Shown piece after piece: positions 26,689 through 35,474 of a stretch of DNA of 64,000 bases. Source of the DNA: Gimesia alba (GTDB taxonomy: Bacteria; Planctomycetota; Planctomycetia; Planctomycetales; Planctomycetaceae); contig NZ_CP036269.1 in assembly GCF_007744675.1 (NCBI RefSeq), positions 7,261,917 through 7,325,916 of the forward strand, given 5' to 3'. How positions within the stretch are numbered: position 1 is the first letter of the stretch; the number at the start of each line of letters is the position of its first letter. The notes beneath the pieces are model-generated. The model was not told where the DNA came from. It made no database searches and saw nothing but the letters and a program-made list of their open reading frames with translations. A program made the position numbers and the translations under genes.

Positions 26689-28314
26689 TTACTTAGGATA
26701 CACGCCCACCCGTTTGGCCCACGCCTGCCATTGGGCTGACAAGTCCGAAACCATCTTCAGTTTTTTCTCTGCGAGATTGTTCAACTCCGTGCGGTCCTGT
26801 TTCACATTGTAAAGTTCCCACTTTTGTGGCTGTAATCCTTTTGCCGGGGAAACACCGCGGCCCACTAGTTTCCAGTTGCCAGCGCGCACGAAGGCGTTGT
26901 TTTCATGTTCGATGAACAGGGGCGCGGCACGATTCAGACTCTTTCCCTGCATTGCCGGCCGCAGAGAGACGCCGTCTAAAGAGTGGATCTTGTTACCGGC
27001 ATAGGTTTTGGGATATTTCGCGCCTGACACATCCACAAGCGTCGGCATGATGTCGATGAGCTGCGCCGGTTCCGTGTACCATTCTTTGCGCGGCTGAATT
27101 TGCGCCGGCCAGTGCATCAGGAACGGCGTTGAGGTTCCCCCTTCATGAGCATAATGCTTGAATAGACGGAACGGCGTGTTCGATGCATTGGCCCATGCTT
27201 TTCCGTAACTGTTGCTGTGCTCTTGATCGCGATTTTTCGGATTCATAAAACGCCCCCGGCCGAGTGCAGGACCCTCGGCACACGCGCCGTTGTCCGACAG
27301 AAACAGGATCAACGTGTTGTCAAACTGCTGATTCGCTTTGAGCCAACCGATCAGCTTGCCGATGTTCTGATCCATGCGATCCACCATCGCCGCATAGACC
27401 GACATCTTCAGATCCATCTCGTTTTGCTTCTTCTCATCTAGAGAGTCCCACGCGGGCGCCGCTTCGTTGCGTGGCGACAATTTGGTATGCGCCGGCAGCA
27501 GGCCGATTTCCTTTTGCTTGGCCAGACGGCGATTGCGGAGCCGATCCCAACCAATCCGATATTTGCCGCGATATTTTTTGATCTCCTCTTCATGTGCCTG
27601 CAGCGGCCAGTGCGGCGCGGTGTAGGCGAGGTACAGGAAAAACGGTTTGTCCTGTTGTACTGCGTCCTGCTGATGTTCTTTCAGAAAACGAATCGCGTAA
27701 TCGGTAAAGGCATCGGTCGTATAAAAACGACGGTCGGTTGTGCTGGGGGGCGTTTTGATATGCTGATTTCCCAGCGTCATCCCCCGAGGTTCCTCCGGAT
27801 AAAAGAACCGAGTCGCCCCCGAGATGCAGCCAAAGTATTTTTGATACCCCCGCTGCAGCGGCCAGCACTCCTGTGAGTTAAAGCCCAGATGCCATTTCCC
27901 CGTCATATACGTTGCATAGCCTGCGGTCTGCAGCACTTCCGCGACTGTCACACACTCGCGATTCAAATAGCCCTGATAAGCGGGCGGTTTGGAACTGCTG
28001 CGGGGATCGTTGGGCGGATCGGTCATCCATCCGATTCCCGTCTGATGCGGATGCAGGCCTGTCATCAAAGTCGCCCGAGTGGGACAGCAGCGAGCCGTAT
28101 TATAGAACTGGGAAAACCGCACACCCCCAGCAGCCAGCGCGTCCAGGTTCGGCGTTTCAATTTCTCCGCCATAACAGCCGAGATCGGAAAAGCCCATATC
28201 GTCGACCATGATCAGAATGATATTCGGCCGCGTTTCTTCCACCGCGTTGACGCGGGTCGTCACGAGAAAAAATAAAACAAAGGTAACACTGAAGAGCGCT
28301 TTCATATCCGGCAT
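26689..28314 (-). CDS. Arylsulfatase, exported
   Basis: 541 residues from the ATG at 28314 (GAAAG seven to twelve bases upstream); the longer ORF to 28413 overlaps the upstream sulfatase and lacks a signal peptide. Signal peptide M-K-A-L-F-S-V-T-F-V-L-F-F-L. Metal site I-I-L-I-M-V-D-D-M-G-F near 35; formylglycine motif C-C-P-T-R-A-T-L-M-T-G-L near 77; W-H-L-G-F near 140; S-D-N-G-A-C-A-E-G near 335; the sugar-proximal T-G-I-G-W-M follows the FGly motif. It follows the next sulfatase gene in the same direction, so the two probably form one transcript. Fits the arylsulfatase A / S1 sulfatase class. Confidence 0.92.
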   Translation of the reverse strand: MPDMKALFSVTFVLFFLVTTRVNAVEETRPNIILIMVDDMGFSDLGCYGGEIETPNLDALAAGGVRFSQFYNTARCCPTRATLMTGLHPHQTGIGWMTDPPNDPRSSSKPPAYQGYLNRECVTVAEVLQTAGYATYMTGKWHLGFNSQECWPLQRGYQKYFGCISGATRFFYPEEPRGMTLGNQHIKTPPSTTDRRFYTTDAFTDYAIRFLKEHQQDAVQQDKPFFLYLAYTAPHWPLQAHEEEIKKYRGKYRIGWDRLRNRRLAKQKEIGLLPAHTKLSPRNEAAPAWDSLDEKKQNEMDLKMSVYAAMVDRMDQNIGKLIGWLKANQQFDNTLILFLSDNGACAEGPALGRGRFMNPKNRDQEHSNSYGKAWANASNTPFRLFKHYAHEGGTSTPFLMHWPAQIQPRKEWYTEPAQLIDIMPTLVDVSGAKYPKTYAGNKIHSLDGVSLRPAMQGKSLNRAAPLFIEHENNAFVRAGNWKLVGRGVSPAKGLQPQKWELYNVKQDRTELNNLAEKKLKMVSDLSAQWQAWAKRVGVYPK

Positions 28315-28360
28315 TGTGTTCTTTCTATCGAAGTCAGTTTCTTTTGCAGAATCGAATTGA

Positions 28361-29779
28361 TTAATAGTCATTTCCCCGATTGCTGTTGTCACAAGATTTA
28401 ATCCAGGACTCAAGGTCGCGTCGATACTGCTTCACCAGCGCGGGGTAATCCTGTGAAACATCGGTCGTCTCACCCGGATCAGCGAGTAAATCAAACAACT
28501 GATATTGTGCCTTCGCCCTTTTTCCCGTGCGTAACAGCTTATAGCGGTGCGTCATCCAGGCCGCTTTGTTTTGAAATTGAAATCCAATGGGCTCTGTCCG
28601 TTCCTTGAGATTCTGTTGAACCACGGGGAGTAAATTGATTCCATCCAACGGTCGCTTATCAGGAACAGGTAACCCGGCGGCAGCCAGAATCGTCGGTAGA
28701 TAATCGCTGGTGACCATCGGGAAACTGGTTTCGGTGCCGGGGGTAATTTTGCCCGGCCACTCCAACAGCGCCGGCACTCGAATGCCCCCTTCAGTCAGAT
28801 CCCGTTTGCGTCCCCGAAACGGTCCCGCTGATCCGGGCGCACTGGCATTCCCTTCCGGGCCGTTGTCGGAACAGAACCAGAGCATCGTATTTTCAGCGGC
28901 ATTTAACTGTTTCAGCTGTGCCCGCAAGCGTCCGATCTGCTCGTCCATGGCGGTAATGCAACCATAATAGTTCGCGTGGTACAAATCGTGTTTCGCATAC
29001 ATCTCCCGATAACGGGGACCGGCGACCACCGGCAGATGCGGCGTATGAAACCAGATCACACAAAAAAACGGTTTCTGCGCTTCCGCACTCTGCTTAATGA
29101 AGGGAACCACGCGATCCATGATGACGCGTGAATCATCGCCGCTCAGATTGTCCTTCACGATCTCGCCCGCGTCGTTCCAATAGTGTGTCCCGTACGGCTG
29201 ACTGGGACTGTCGTCGGTCAACGCCGCCCAGCCTCTGCTGGATGCTTTTCCCTTCGGCTTCCGCATGGGATCCCAAGTGGGGACTTTCGCTTCGGTCGAG
29301 AAACAGACTTCAAACCCGTTCAGCCAGGGGGGCGAAAAGTGATCCGTATTCTTAGGCCCGCCTCGATTCGAATCGCGGACTGTTTTGGTCAACGTACCCA
29401 GATGCCATTTGCCAAAGTGCCCCGTTCGATAACCGGCGGCTTTCAATGATTCCGCCAGCGTCTGTTCCTCTGATTTCATGTGCCCGGTATTGGCATGCAC
29501 GATCCCATACCGAAACGGATTGCGGCCCGTCAGACAGCTCCCGCGCGTCGGGCTGCACACCGGCGCCCCGGCGTAGAACCGTTTGAGAATCATCCCCGCC
29601 CGCGCCATCGCATCCAGGTGCGGCGTCTTAATGATCTTGTTTCCGTTAAAGCCGGTGTCCCCCCAGCCGAGATCATCGCACATGATCAGGATCACGTTCG
29701 GTTGCACAGCCGCATGTACGTCAAGAGCGAACAGAAATGCGAAGAGACAAATTGCTGCAGTCGCTAATTTAGTAAACAT
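28361..29779 (-). CDS. Sulfatase, exported
   Basis: 472 residues with a signal peptide (M-F-T-K-L-A-T-A-A-I-C-L-F-A-F, cleavage near V-H-A-A-V). Metal motif N-V-I-L-I-M-C-D-D-L-G-W-G-D near 30, formylglycine motif C-S-P-T-R-G-S-C-L-T-G-R near 75, G-K-W-H-L-G near 120 and S-D-N-G-P-E-G-N near 300. First gene of a two-sulfatase unit. Its ATG is directly preceded by R5 repeat sequence: GGTGGGGGG from the repeat is the only purine-rich Shine-Dalgarno-like stretch. N-acetylgalactosamine-6-sulfatase-like layout, substrate not determinable. Confidence 0.92.
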   Translation of the reverse strand: MFTKLATAAICLFAFLFALDVHAAVQPNVILIMCDDLGWGDTGFNGNKIIKTPHLDAMARAGMILKRFYAGAPVCSPTRGSCLTGRNPFRYGIVHANTGHMKSEEQTLAESLKAAGYRTGHFGKWHLGTLTKTVRDSNRGGPKNTDHFSPPWLNGFEVCFSTEAKVPTWDPMRKPKGKASSRGWAALTDDSPSQPYGTHYWNDAGEIVKDNLSGDDSRVIMDRVVPFIKQSAEAQKPFFCVIWFHTPHLPVVAGPRYREMYAKHDLYHANYYGCITAMDEQIGRLRAQLKQLNAAENTMLWFCSDNGPEGNASAPGSAGPFRGRKRDLTEGGIRVPALLEWPGKITPGTETSFPMVTSDYLPTILAAAGLPVPDKRPLDGINLLPVVQQNLKERTEPIGFQFQNKAAWMTHRYKLLRTGKRAKAQYQLFDLLADPGETTDVSQDYPALVKQYRRDLESWIKSCDNSNRGNDY

Positions 29780-29780
29780 C

Positions 29781-29880
29781 TAACGCCCCCCACCATGAGC
29801 GGAATGGCGCTAGCCACCGGTAATTAAAAACAGCTCCGTTACACACTACCGGCGGCTAGCGCCGTGCCGCTCAGTTGGAG
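29781..29880. repeat. Inverted pair of R5 repeats at a translation start
   Basis: Two R5 copies face each other: 29786-29821 (reverse) and 29846-29879 (forward), both with GGCTAGCGCC and CCGCTCA cores, about 85 percent alike by eye, separated by about 24 bp. The DNA or mRNA can fold into a long hairpin. It starts one base upstream of the sulfatase ATG, so it occupies that gene's leader and ribosome-binding site. Confidence 0.7.
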
Positions 29881-29903
29881 TTTAAAAACAATATTCAATT
29901 CAG

Positions 29904-30130
29904 AACGGGTGGCCGCGAATGCAATTCGCGGTTGTCGCAGACAACAGGAAACTGTCAGAACAAGTTCGCAAATGAGGACAATGTCACTGACCTCTGTTGA
30001 ATCCTGTACCGTGATTTACTTCAACAATTCGAAACGATCGCTCTCAGTTTCCTGCTCGCTGCGCTCGGCCCGAATTCCATTCGGCCCCCCTGCTGCTTGT
30101 CTTTCGTGCTTTTCGTGTCTTTCGTGGTAG
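29904..30130. repeat. R3 and R4 repeats between sulfatase and isomerase genes
   Basis: 29904-29958: R3 copy with stem CCGCGAAT-GCA-ATTCGCGG. 30047-30087: R3 copy, opposite orientation, stem CCGAAT-TCC-ATTCGG. 30101-30130: R4, three spaced TTCGTG words ending in TTCGTGGTAG. The whole 382-bp gap 29780-30161 is essentially made of repeats. Confidence 0.72.
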
Positions 30131-30161
30131 TAATTAATTTCGTGCGTTCCGTGGTTCATTC

Positions 30162-31148
30162 TTACGACCACAGCGAACGGAAATACTTCGCATCGACGGC
30201 CGTCTGTGCCAGGCATTCCTGCGTTGAAAGTTCTTTCCAGCTATGTCGGCCCTTATACTCGCTATGCAGTGAGAAGATTCCTTCGTAACCCAATTCACGC
30301 AGGGCAGCCACATATTTCGGGATTGGGGAAATGCCATCCGCAACCGGCACGGTTTTCACTTCCCATTTCTGATGTCCCTGTTTATCGCGACCTTCACCCC
30401 GTTCCCAGGCAAAGTTCTTGACTGCACACAACGAAATCCAGGGCGCGAGTAAATCCAATCCCTGTCGCCAACCGTCGCCGCTCCCCTCTTTGACCATGTG
30501 CAACATGTCGACATACGCGCCGACTTCCTGTGGCGAATAATCCTGGATCAACTGATATAACTGAGTTCCATGCGAAGGAAGAAACGCGTTTGAGTGCACG
30601 TGCACGCAAGGCAGAATTTCATACTTCTGACAGAGCTTCGCGACCTTACCAATTTTTTTCGTCGTCTCTTTCAGCTGTTGTGCCAGTGTGCCGAACGGCT
30701 TGTAACGATAGTAACCAATCTTGATCCGATCGATACCCTGCTCTTGTGCGGTCGCCAGAATGCGTTCGGCGTTTTTGTCGGGCTCGTCGATCATCGTGGT
30801 CAGGAACAGAATTTTCACACCTGCCTCTTTCGCCGCTTTACTCGCCTCAGGCAACTCCTTCTCGGCATTTTCGGGCAGGATATGTCCTTTAGGGCGGACC
30901 GTCAGATCGAGACCGTCCAGACCAATCGATTTGAACGCCCGGCACACATCGGGAATCGGCATGTCCTGAAAGCTCTTGGTGAACGCGCCCAGTTGGTAGC
31001 CGCTAGCGGGTTTCTTCTTTTTTGTCTCACCGGCCTGCAAACCGGGTAAACCGCTGGCAATCGCTGTACCCGCTAATACATTCAGCGAGGCCTGTTTCAG
31101 AAAATCACGGCGTGGGAGCCGATTATGAGGGGGAAGAGCATTCCGCAT
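30162..31148 (-). CDS. Sugar phosphate isomerase/epimerase-like TIM-barrel protein, Tat-exported
   Basis: 328 residues. The N-terminus has a twin-arginine signal, R-R-D-F-L-K-Q-A near residue 13, then a hydrophobic stretch to about 40. The rest matches the xylose-isomerase-like AP-endonuclease-2 fold: G-L-D-G-L-D-L-T-V-R near 75, I-K-I-G-Y-Y-R near 140, C-V-H-V-H-S-N near 183, V-G-A-Y-V-D-M-L-H near 215 and F-S-L-H-S-E-Y near 295, which supply the His/Glu/Asp metal ligands of this fold. Such proteins act on keto-sugars (isomerases, 3-keto-glycoside lyases or epimerases). The exact reaction is not shown by sequence alone. Confidence 0.88.
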   Translation of the reverse strand: MRNALPPHNRLPRRDFLKQASLNVLAGTAIASGLPGLQAGETKKKKPASGYQLGAFTKSFQDMPIPDVCRAFKSIGLDGLDLTVRPKGHILPENAEKELPEASKAAKEAGVKILFLTTMIDEPDKNAERILATAQEQGIDRIKIGYYRYKPFGTLAQQLKETTKKIGKVAKLCQKYEILPCVHVHSNAFLPSHGTQLYQLIQDYSPQEVGAYVDMLHMVKEGSGDGWRQGLDLLAPWISLCAVKNFAWERGEGRDKQGHQKWEVKTVPVADGISPIPKYVAALRELGYEGIFSLHSEYKGRHSWKELSTQECLAQTAVDAKYFRSLWS

Positions 31149-31212
31149 CGTAAAAACCTTCTTTATGATTCATTGTCGTGTAGAAATCGGTTGGGTGTCA
31201 TCTATATTAGAC

Positions 31213-31302
31213 TGTGTCCAGTTTTACTAAAGCGTCTCCAAGGCCATTTGGACCGAGTATCTTAGCTCGAGACAGGCTATGGTTAAATGGGATACTCTCT
31301 AG
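31213..31302 (+). repeat. Dispersed repeat R6, copy 1
   Basis: 90-bp segment in the divergent gap between the isomerase and methyltransferase genes. It aligns without gaps to 61991-62080 (74 of 90 identical by hand count). A fragment of its start (TGTGTCCAGTTTT) also occurs near 34849-34861. No ORF inside. Confidence 0.75.
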
Positions 31303-31375
31303 TATGATCACCGGCCGACCCTTTTTCTACCGGATTTGACCGTTTTACTGAAATCGAAAGAGATAGACTACCAGT

Positions 31376-32614
31376 ATGTCTGAGCCGCTCACACTCGTTG
31401 CCACCTCTGCCTTTGGCCTGGAAGCCGTGGTTTCGCGCGAATTAAAACAACTCGGATACGAGGATCAGACGGTCGAAAACGGACGGGTTACCTTTCAAGG
31501 CGATCTGGAAGCGATCTGCCGTTGCAATCTCTGGCTCCGCAGCGCCGACCGGGTGATGATCTGTCTGGGCGAGTTCACAGCCCTTGATTTCGATGACCTG
31601 TTCGACGAAACCCGCGATCTGGAATGGGAACGCTGGCTGCCCCCTTCGGCGCGTTTCCCCGTCCGCGCTTCGGCCGTCCGTTCCAAAATCAACAGCGCCA
31701 AAAACTCACAGAAGATGGTCAAAAAAGCGATCGCCGAGCGGTTGAAGGATCATTACATCAAAGACTGGTTCCCCGAAGATGGGCCACTATATTCGGTCAA
31801 TGCAGCGATCTTGAAAGACAAGGCTTCAATCTGCGTCGACACCACCGGTTCCAGTCTGCACAAACGCGGCTATCGCAAACTGACCGCCGGCGCCCAATTG
31901 AAAGAGACACTGGCGGCCGGCCTGATTCAACTCAGCTACTGGAACCGGGAACGGGCGTTTGTCGATCCCTGTTGCGGTTCGGGAACGATTCCCATTGAAG
32001 CGGCCCTGATCGGTACGAATACGGCGCCGGGCATCAACCGCGAATTTGCCTGCGAAGGCTGGCAGCAGTTTCCTGCGGAACTATGGAAAGAGGCCCGCGA
32101 CGAAGCCCGCGACCTGGAACGCAATGATCTTGCGTTTCGTTTGCAAGGTTACGATATCGATCCCGCCATGATTCGCATGGCCCGCTATCACGCACAACAG
32201 GCGGGCATGGAGGACTTCATTCACTTTCAGGAACAGCCTCTCTCCGAATTCAGCACGCCCCGCAAGTATGGCTGTATCATTACCAATCCTCCTTACGGAG
32301 AACGACTGGGAGAGAAAGAAGACGCCGAAGTCATCTACCGCGAAATGAAACGCGTGTTCGAGCCGCTCGATACGTGGTCGATTTATGTACTGACTTCGCA
32401 TCCCGGATTTGAGCGTATTTTCGGACAAAAAGCCCGCCGACGCAAATTGTATAACGGCGGGATGGAATGTACCTACTATCAATTCCCCGGCCCTCCTCCC
32501 CCGCGAAAAAAATCGCCGTGGGACAAAGCAAAAGCTTCGGGTGAGGCCACCGACGAGAACGAATCAACCGAAGAAGTGCCGACGAACGAAGAACCTTCCC
32601 GCAAAGAAGAATAA
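31376..32614 (+). CDS. THUMP-domain 23S rRNA guanine-N2 methyltransferase, RlmL-N/YpsC type
   Basis: 412 residues. N-terminal ferredoxin-like and THUMP region (about 1-160), then a Rossmann methyltransferase domain: SAM site D-P-C-C-G-S-G-T-I-P-I-E-A near 200 and catalytic N-P-P-Y-G-E-R near 306, the N6/N2-amine type motif IV. This is the layout of the m2G2445 half of E. coli RlmL and of B. subtilis YpsC. The last 35 residues are an acidic, Ser/Glu/Lys-rich extension without homology to the core. Weak Shine-Dalgarno. Convergent with the helicase gene, 18 bp apart. The exact modified base is inferred from family. Confidence 0.88.
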   Translation: MSEPLTLVATSAFGLEAVVSRELKQLGYEDQTVENGRVTFQGDLEAICRCNLWLRSADRVMICLGEFTALDFDDLFDETRDLEWERWLPPSARFPVRASAVRSKINSAKNSQKMVKKAIAERLKDHYIKDWFPEDGPLYSVNAAILKDKASICVDTTGSSLHKRGYRKLTAGAQLKETLAAGLIQLSYWNRERAFVDPCCGSGTIPIEAALIGTNTAPGINREFACEGWQQFPAELWKEARDEARDLERNDLAFRLQGYDIDPAMIRMARYHAQQAGMEDFIHFQEQPLSEFSTPRKYGCIITNPPYGERLGEKEDAEVIYREMKRVFEPLDTWSIYVLTSHPGFERIFGQKARRRKLYNGGMECTYYQFPGPPPPRKKSPWDKAKASGEATDENESTEEVPTNEEPSRKEE

Positions 32615-32632
32615 TCACGACACCATTTGCGA

Positions 32633-34717
32633 TCAGACGGTCCACATGTTGCGAATATTCTTGCGGATGTCTTCGGCCGTCGTTTCGATTTGTGCTTCCT
32701 CTGGTGTATCCAGATCCTCGGCGTTGAACGCCGGTCGTCGCTGAAAAAGTGACAACGTTTTTGAAGAAACAAACCGCGAAAGTTGCGCGTAACTGTGAGC
32801 CTGATTCCAGCGTCGATTCTGGAAATACTGACGATGCGGGAAACATACGTAGAGCCAGTTTTTCGCCCGCGTGAGCGCGACATAAAACAATCGGCGTTCT
32901 TCGTCGATTTCCTCTTCACTCTCCAGCGACATCTCTGAAGGAATGCTGCCGTCGGCCGCCTGCAGCACATAAACGGCGTCCCACTCCAGTCCTTTCGATG
33001 AATGTATTGTGCTTAAGACCAGAAAATCATCGTCGGCCTTATCGCTGCCGGTCGCGACATCCTGTGTCGAGCTGGGCGGGTCGAGGGTAATTTCTTCCAG
33101 AAAACTCATGCGACTGCTGAAGCGGCTGGCGACCTGTTCCAGTTGTTCCAGATCGCGCTGGCGGGCCGGTGCGTTGTCATACTGCTGATCCAGGAGCGGC
33201 GCATAAAAAGTGCGCACCTGATGCACCTCGGCGGAAATACCCTTTTTCTCGGATTGCGGCGAGGCGAGATTTTTCATCAGTCGCACAAACAGCGGCCAAT
33301 GTTCGACGGTCGCCGCCGGTGGTTTGAATTCGGACCACGCATCAAAACGAAATTGCGCTTCGGCCAACAGGTTGAGCAACTGCTGTGCTTTTTTCTGACC
33401 GATGCCCGGCAGTAACGTTAACACACGCAAGCCAGAAACCGCATCACGGGGATTTTCCGCCAGACGTAAATAAGCCATGAGATCTTTGACATGGGCCGTT
33501 TCGATAAACTTCAAGCCGCCATATTTGTGATAGACGATGTTACGACGAGCCAGTTCGACTTCCAGCGGCAGACTATGGTTCGACGCCCGAAACAGCACGG
33601 CCTGCTTCTGCAGAGGAATGCCGGCTTCTCGGTGCTCGAGTACCTGCTGTACCACGAAGTCGGCCTGCTCGTTGTTGTCGCTGCAGTCTACAATAAACGG
33701 AGCTTCGCCCGAAACTTTCGACGACCAGAGATTTTTCTCATACCGTTCATGGGCTTCGTCGATAATCTGGTTCGTTGCCTGCAGAATCGGTTGTGTGCTG
33801 CGGTAATTTTCTTCGAGTGTGACGATCGTCGTGCCCGGGTATTCCTGGGGAAAGTCCAGAATATTTCGCACGGTCGCCGCCCGGAAGGAATAAATTGACT
33901 GTGCATCGTCGCCCACCACTGTGAGACCTTCTCCCTCGGGTGAAAGGTTTTTCAGAATGCCCGACTGCAAAACGTTCGTGTCCTGATACTCGTCGACCAG
34001 AATTGCTTCAAACTGGCCGCGTAACAGCTTGCCGCCTGCGGGATCTGAGGCGAGGGCATGCCAGAACAACAGCAGGTCGTCGTAATCGAGAATGTTCTGT
34101 TTCTCTTTGCGATCGACAAACGCCTGAAACAGTTTTTTGAGGTCGTCTACATGTTCCAGGCACCAGGGGTAGTGCCGTTCGAGAATCGGCTCTAGCTTCG
34201 AGCAGGTATTCACACAGCGACTGTAGATTTCCAAGAGCGTCCCTTTGCGGGGAAACTTCTTGCCGTTGTTGCCCAGTTCCAGTTCGCTGCGGATGGCGCT
34301 CATTAAATCTTCGGCATCGCTACGATCGATGATGGTAAAGTCATCGGGCAAGCCAATCGCCTGACCGTATCGCCTGAGCAATCGAGCCGCTGTCGAGTGA
34401 AAGGTGCCTCCCCAGATACTGCGCGAGCGGGCTGAAGCGGCCGAACGTTCGCGGCCTGCTCCCAATGCGCGGAGCAAGTTATCAACGCGGCGGATCATTT
34501 CGTTCGCGGCACGCCGCGAAAAGGTGAGCAGTAGAATTCGGCTGGGATCAATGCCTTGCGAAATCAGATAGGCCACTCGATGCGAAAGCGTGGTCGTTTT
34601 CCCTGTGCCGGCCCCAGCGATAATCAACAGTGGACCGGTATCGTGACAGGCGGCTGCCTGCTGCTCCGAGTTGAGCTGTTGAAAAAGTTCTTCAAGTTCT
34701 TGTGGAATTTCTGACAT
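32633..34717 (-). CDS. UvrD/Rep/PcrA family ATP-dependent DNA helicase (SF1A)
   Basis: 694 residues, close to the 650-720 of Rep, PcrA and UvrD. All helicase motifs are visible: Walker A A-G-A-G-T-G-K-T-T near 34, motif Ia L-L-T-F-S-R-R-A-A, motif II V-D-E-Y-Q-D-T near 232, motif III V-V-G-D-D-A-Q-S-I-Y near 260, motif IV E-E-N-Y-R-S-T-Q near 299, motif V S-S-K-G-L-E-W-D near 580, motif VI F-Y-V-A-L-T-R-A-K near 622. A 3'-5' helicase for DNA repair or replication restart. GAGGCACGG precedes the ATG. C-terminus ends without the long PcrA tail. Its promoter lies in the repeat-rich gap upstream. Confidence 0.93.
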   Translation of the reverse strand: MSEIPQELEELFQQLNSEQQAAACHDTGPLLIIAGAGTGKTTTLSHRVAYLISQGIDPSRILLLTFSRRAANEMIRRVDNLLRALGAGRERSAASARSRSIWGGTFHSTAARLLRRYGQAIGLPDDFTIIDRSDAEDLMSAIRSELELGNNGKKFPRKGTLLEIYSRCVNTCSKLEPILERHYPWCLEHVDDLKKLFQAFVDRKEKQNILDYDDLLLFWHALASDPAGGKLLRGQFEAILVDEYQDTNVLQSGILKNLSPEGEGLTVVGDDAQSIYSFRAATVRNILDFPQEYPGTTIVTLEENYRSTQPILQATNQIIDEAHERYEKNLWSSKVSGEAPFIVDCSDNNEQADFVVQQVLEHREAGIPLQKQAVLFRASNHSLPLEVELARRNIVYHKYGGLKFIETAHVKDLMAYLRLAENPRDAVSGLRVLTLLPGIGQKKAQQLLNLLAEAQFRFDAWSEFKPPAATVEHWPLFVRLMKNLASPQSEKKGISAEVHQVRTFYAPLLDQQYDNAPARQRDLEQLEQVASRFSSRMSFLEEITLDPPSSTQDVATGSDKADDDFLVLSTIHSSKGLEWDAVYVLQAADGSIPSEMSLESEEEIDEERRLFYVALTRAKNWLYVCFPHRQYFQNRRWNQAHSYAQLSRFVSSKTLSLFQRRPAFNAEDLDTPEEAQIETTAEDIRKNIRNMWTV

Positions 34718-35474
34718 CCGTGCCTCGCCGAGGTCATGAGAGAGTGCTGATTTGCCTATTCTCTATTTTCGCGGCGCAAACTATTATCGCAAGGGGCGGA
34801 TCTCAAAAATGTGGCTGAACGACTGTTTTTCCTCGAGGTGAGCGATCCTGTGTCCAGTTTTCTCCCGATGTTTTTTCTACCACGAAAGGCACGAAAATAC
34901 ACGAAAACAAAAATGGGTAGCCCCGGATGCAATCCGGGGTGAGCGCAGCGAACTGGAAACGAACAGAGAAATCGAACGAACGATCATCAAAATCCAAACA
35001 GAAACCGACCGCGTTCGAAAAGAAATTAGAGACTGAAAAAGACACAAACACAAGATACCACGCGCACTGTCGGACCAGCCGACAGTGGCACACCACACCC
35101 GATTGTGTGGGGAGATTAGCCCCGGTTGAACGCCCTTTGCTAACAGCGGTTTGAAGCTATTAGAACATCCCGACTCCTGGTTATCATCGGACCACTACAT
35201 CAAAAACGGTGGCAAACTGGATGTCACAACTCACTCATCCCATTCATAACAGAGCCGCCTACGAATAGCAGTTTTCAGATTGAGGTCCGCTCCTGAAACG
35301 TACCTCATACACACTGAAACCTCCTGCTCGCTGCGCTCGGCCCGAATTACATTCGGGCTTACCCTGGTTGGTTTGATTGAGATCAGGTCTGCGCGCCATG
35401 CCGCTCACGGTTGGTTTCTTTTTCGTGTCCGTTCGTGTTTTTCGTGGTAGAAAAAACGCGACTTGGACCCCGAT
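34718..35474. repeat. Repeat-filled intergenic region (R4, R3, R2, R8, R3, R5, R4)
   Basis: 757 bp without a gene, almost entirely repeats. 34871-34908 R4 (TTTTTTCTACCACGAAA start); 34917-34960 R3 with an 8-bp stem CCCCGGAT-GCA-ATCCGGGG; 35009-35091 R2; 35116-35213 R8; 35232-35364 long R3 form, ending in stem CCCGAAT-TAC-ATTCGGG; 35391-35417 R5 fragment (GCCATGCCGCTCACGG); 35419-35457 R4 in reverse. R4 copies at both ends point inward. 34718-34870 is the helicase promoter side and also keeps a piece of R6 near 34849. Confidence 0.75.

Noticed and set aside
34718-35474. CRISPR-like array
   Set aside because: Repeats here are different families, unevenly spaced and in both orientations, with no regular spacers or cas genes.
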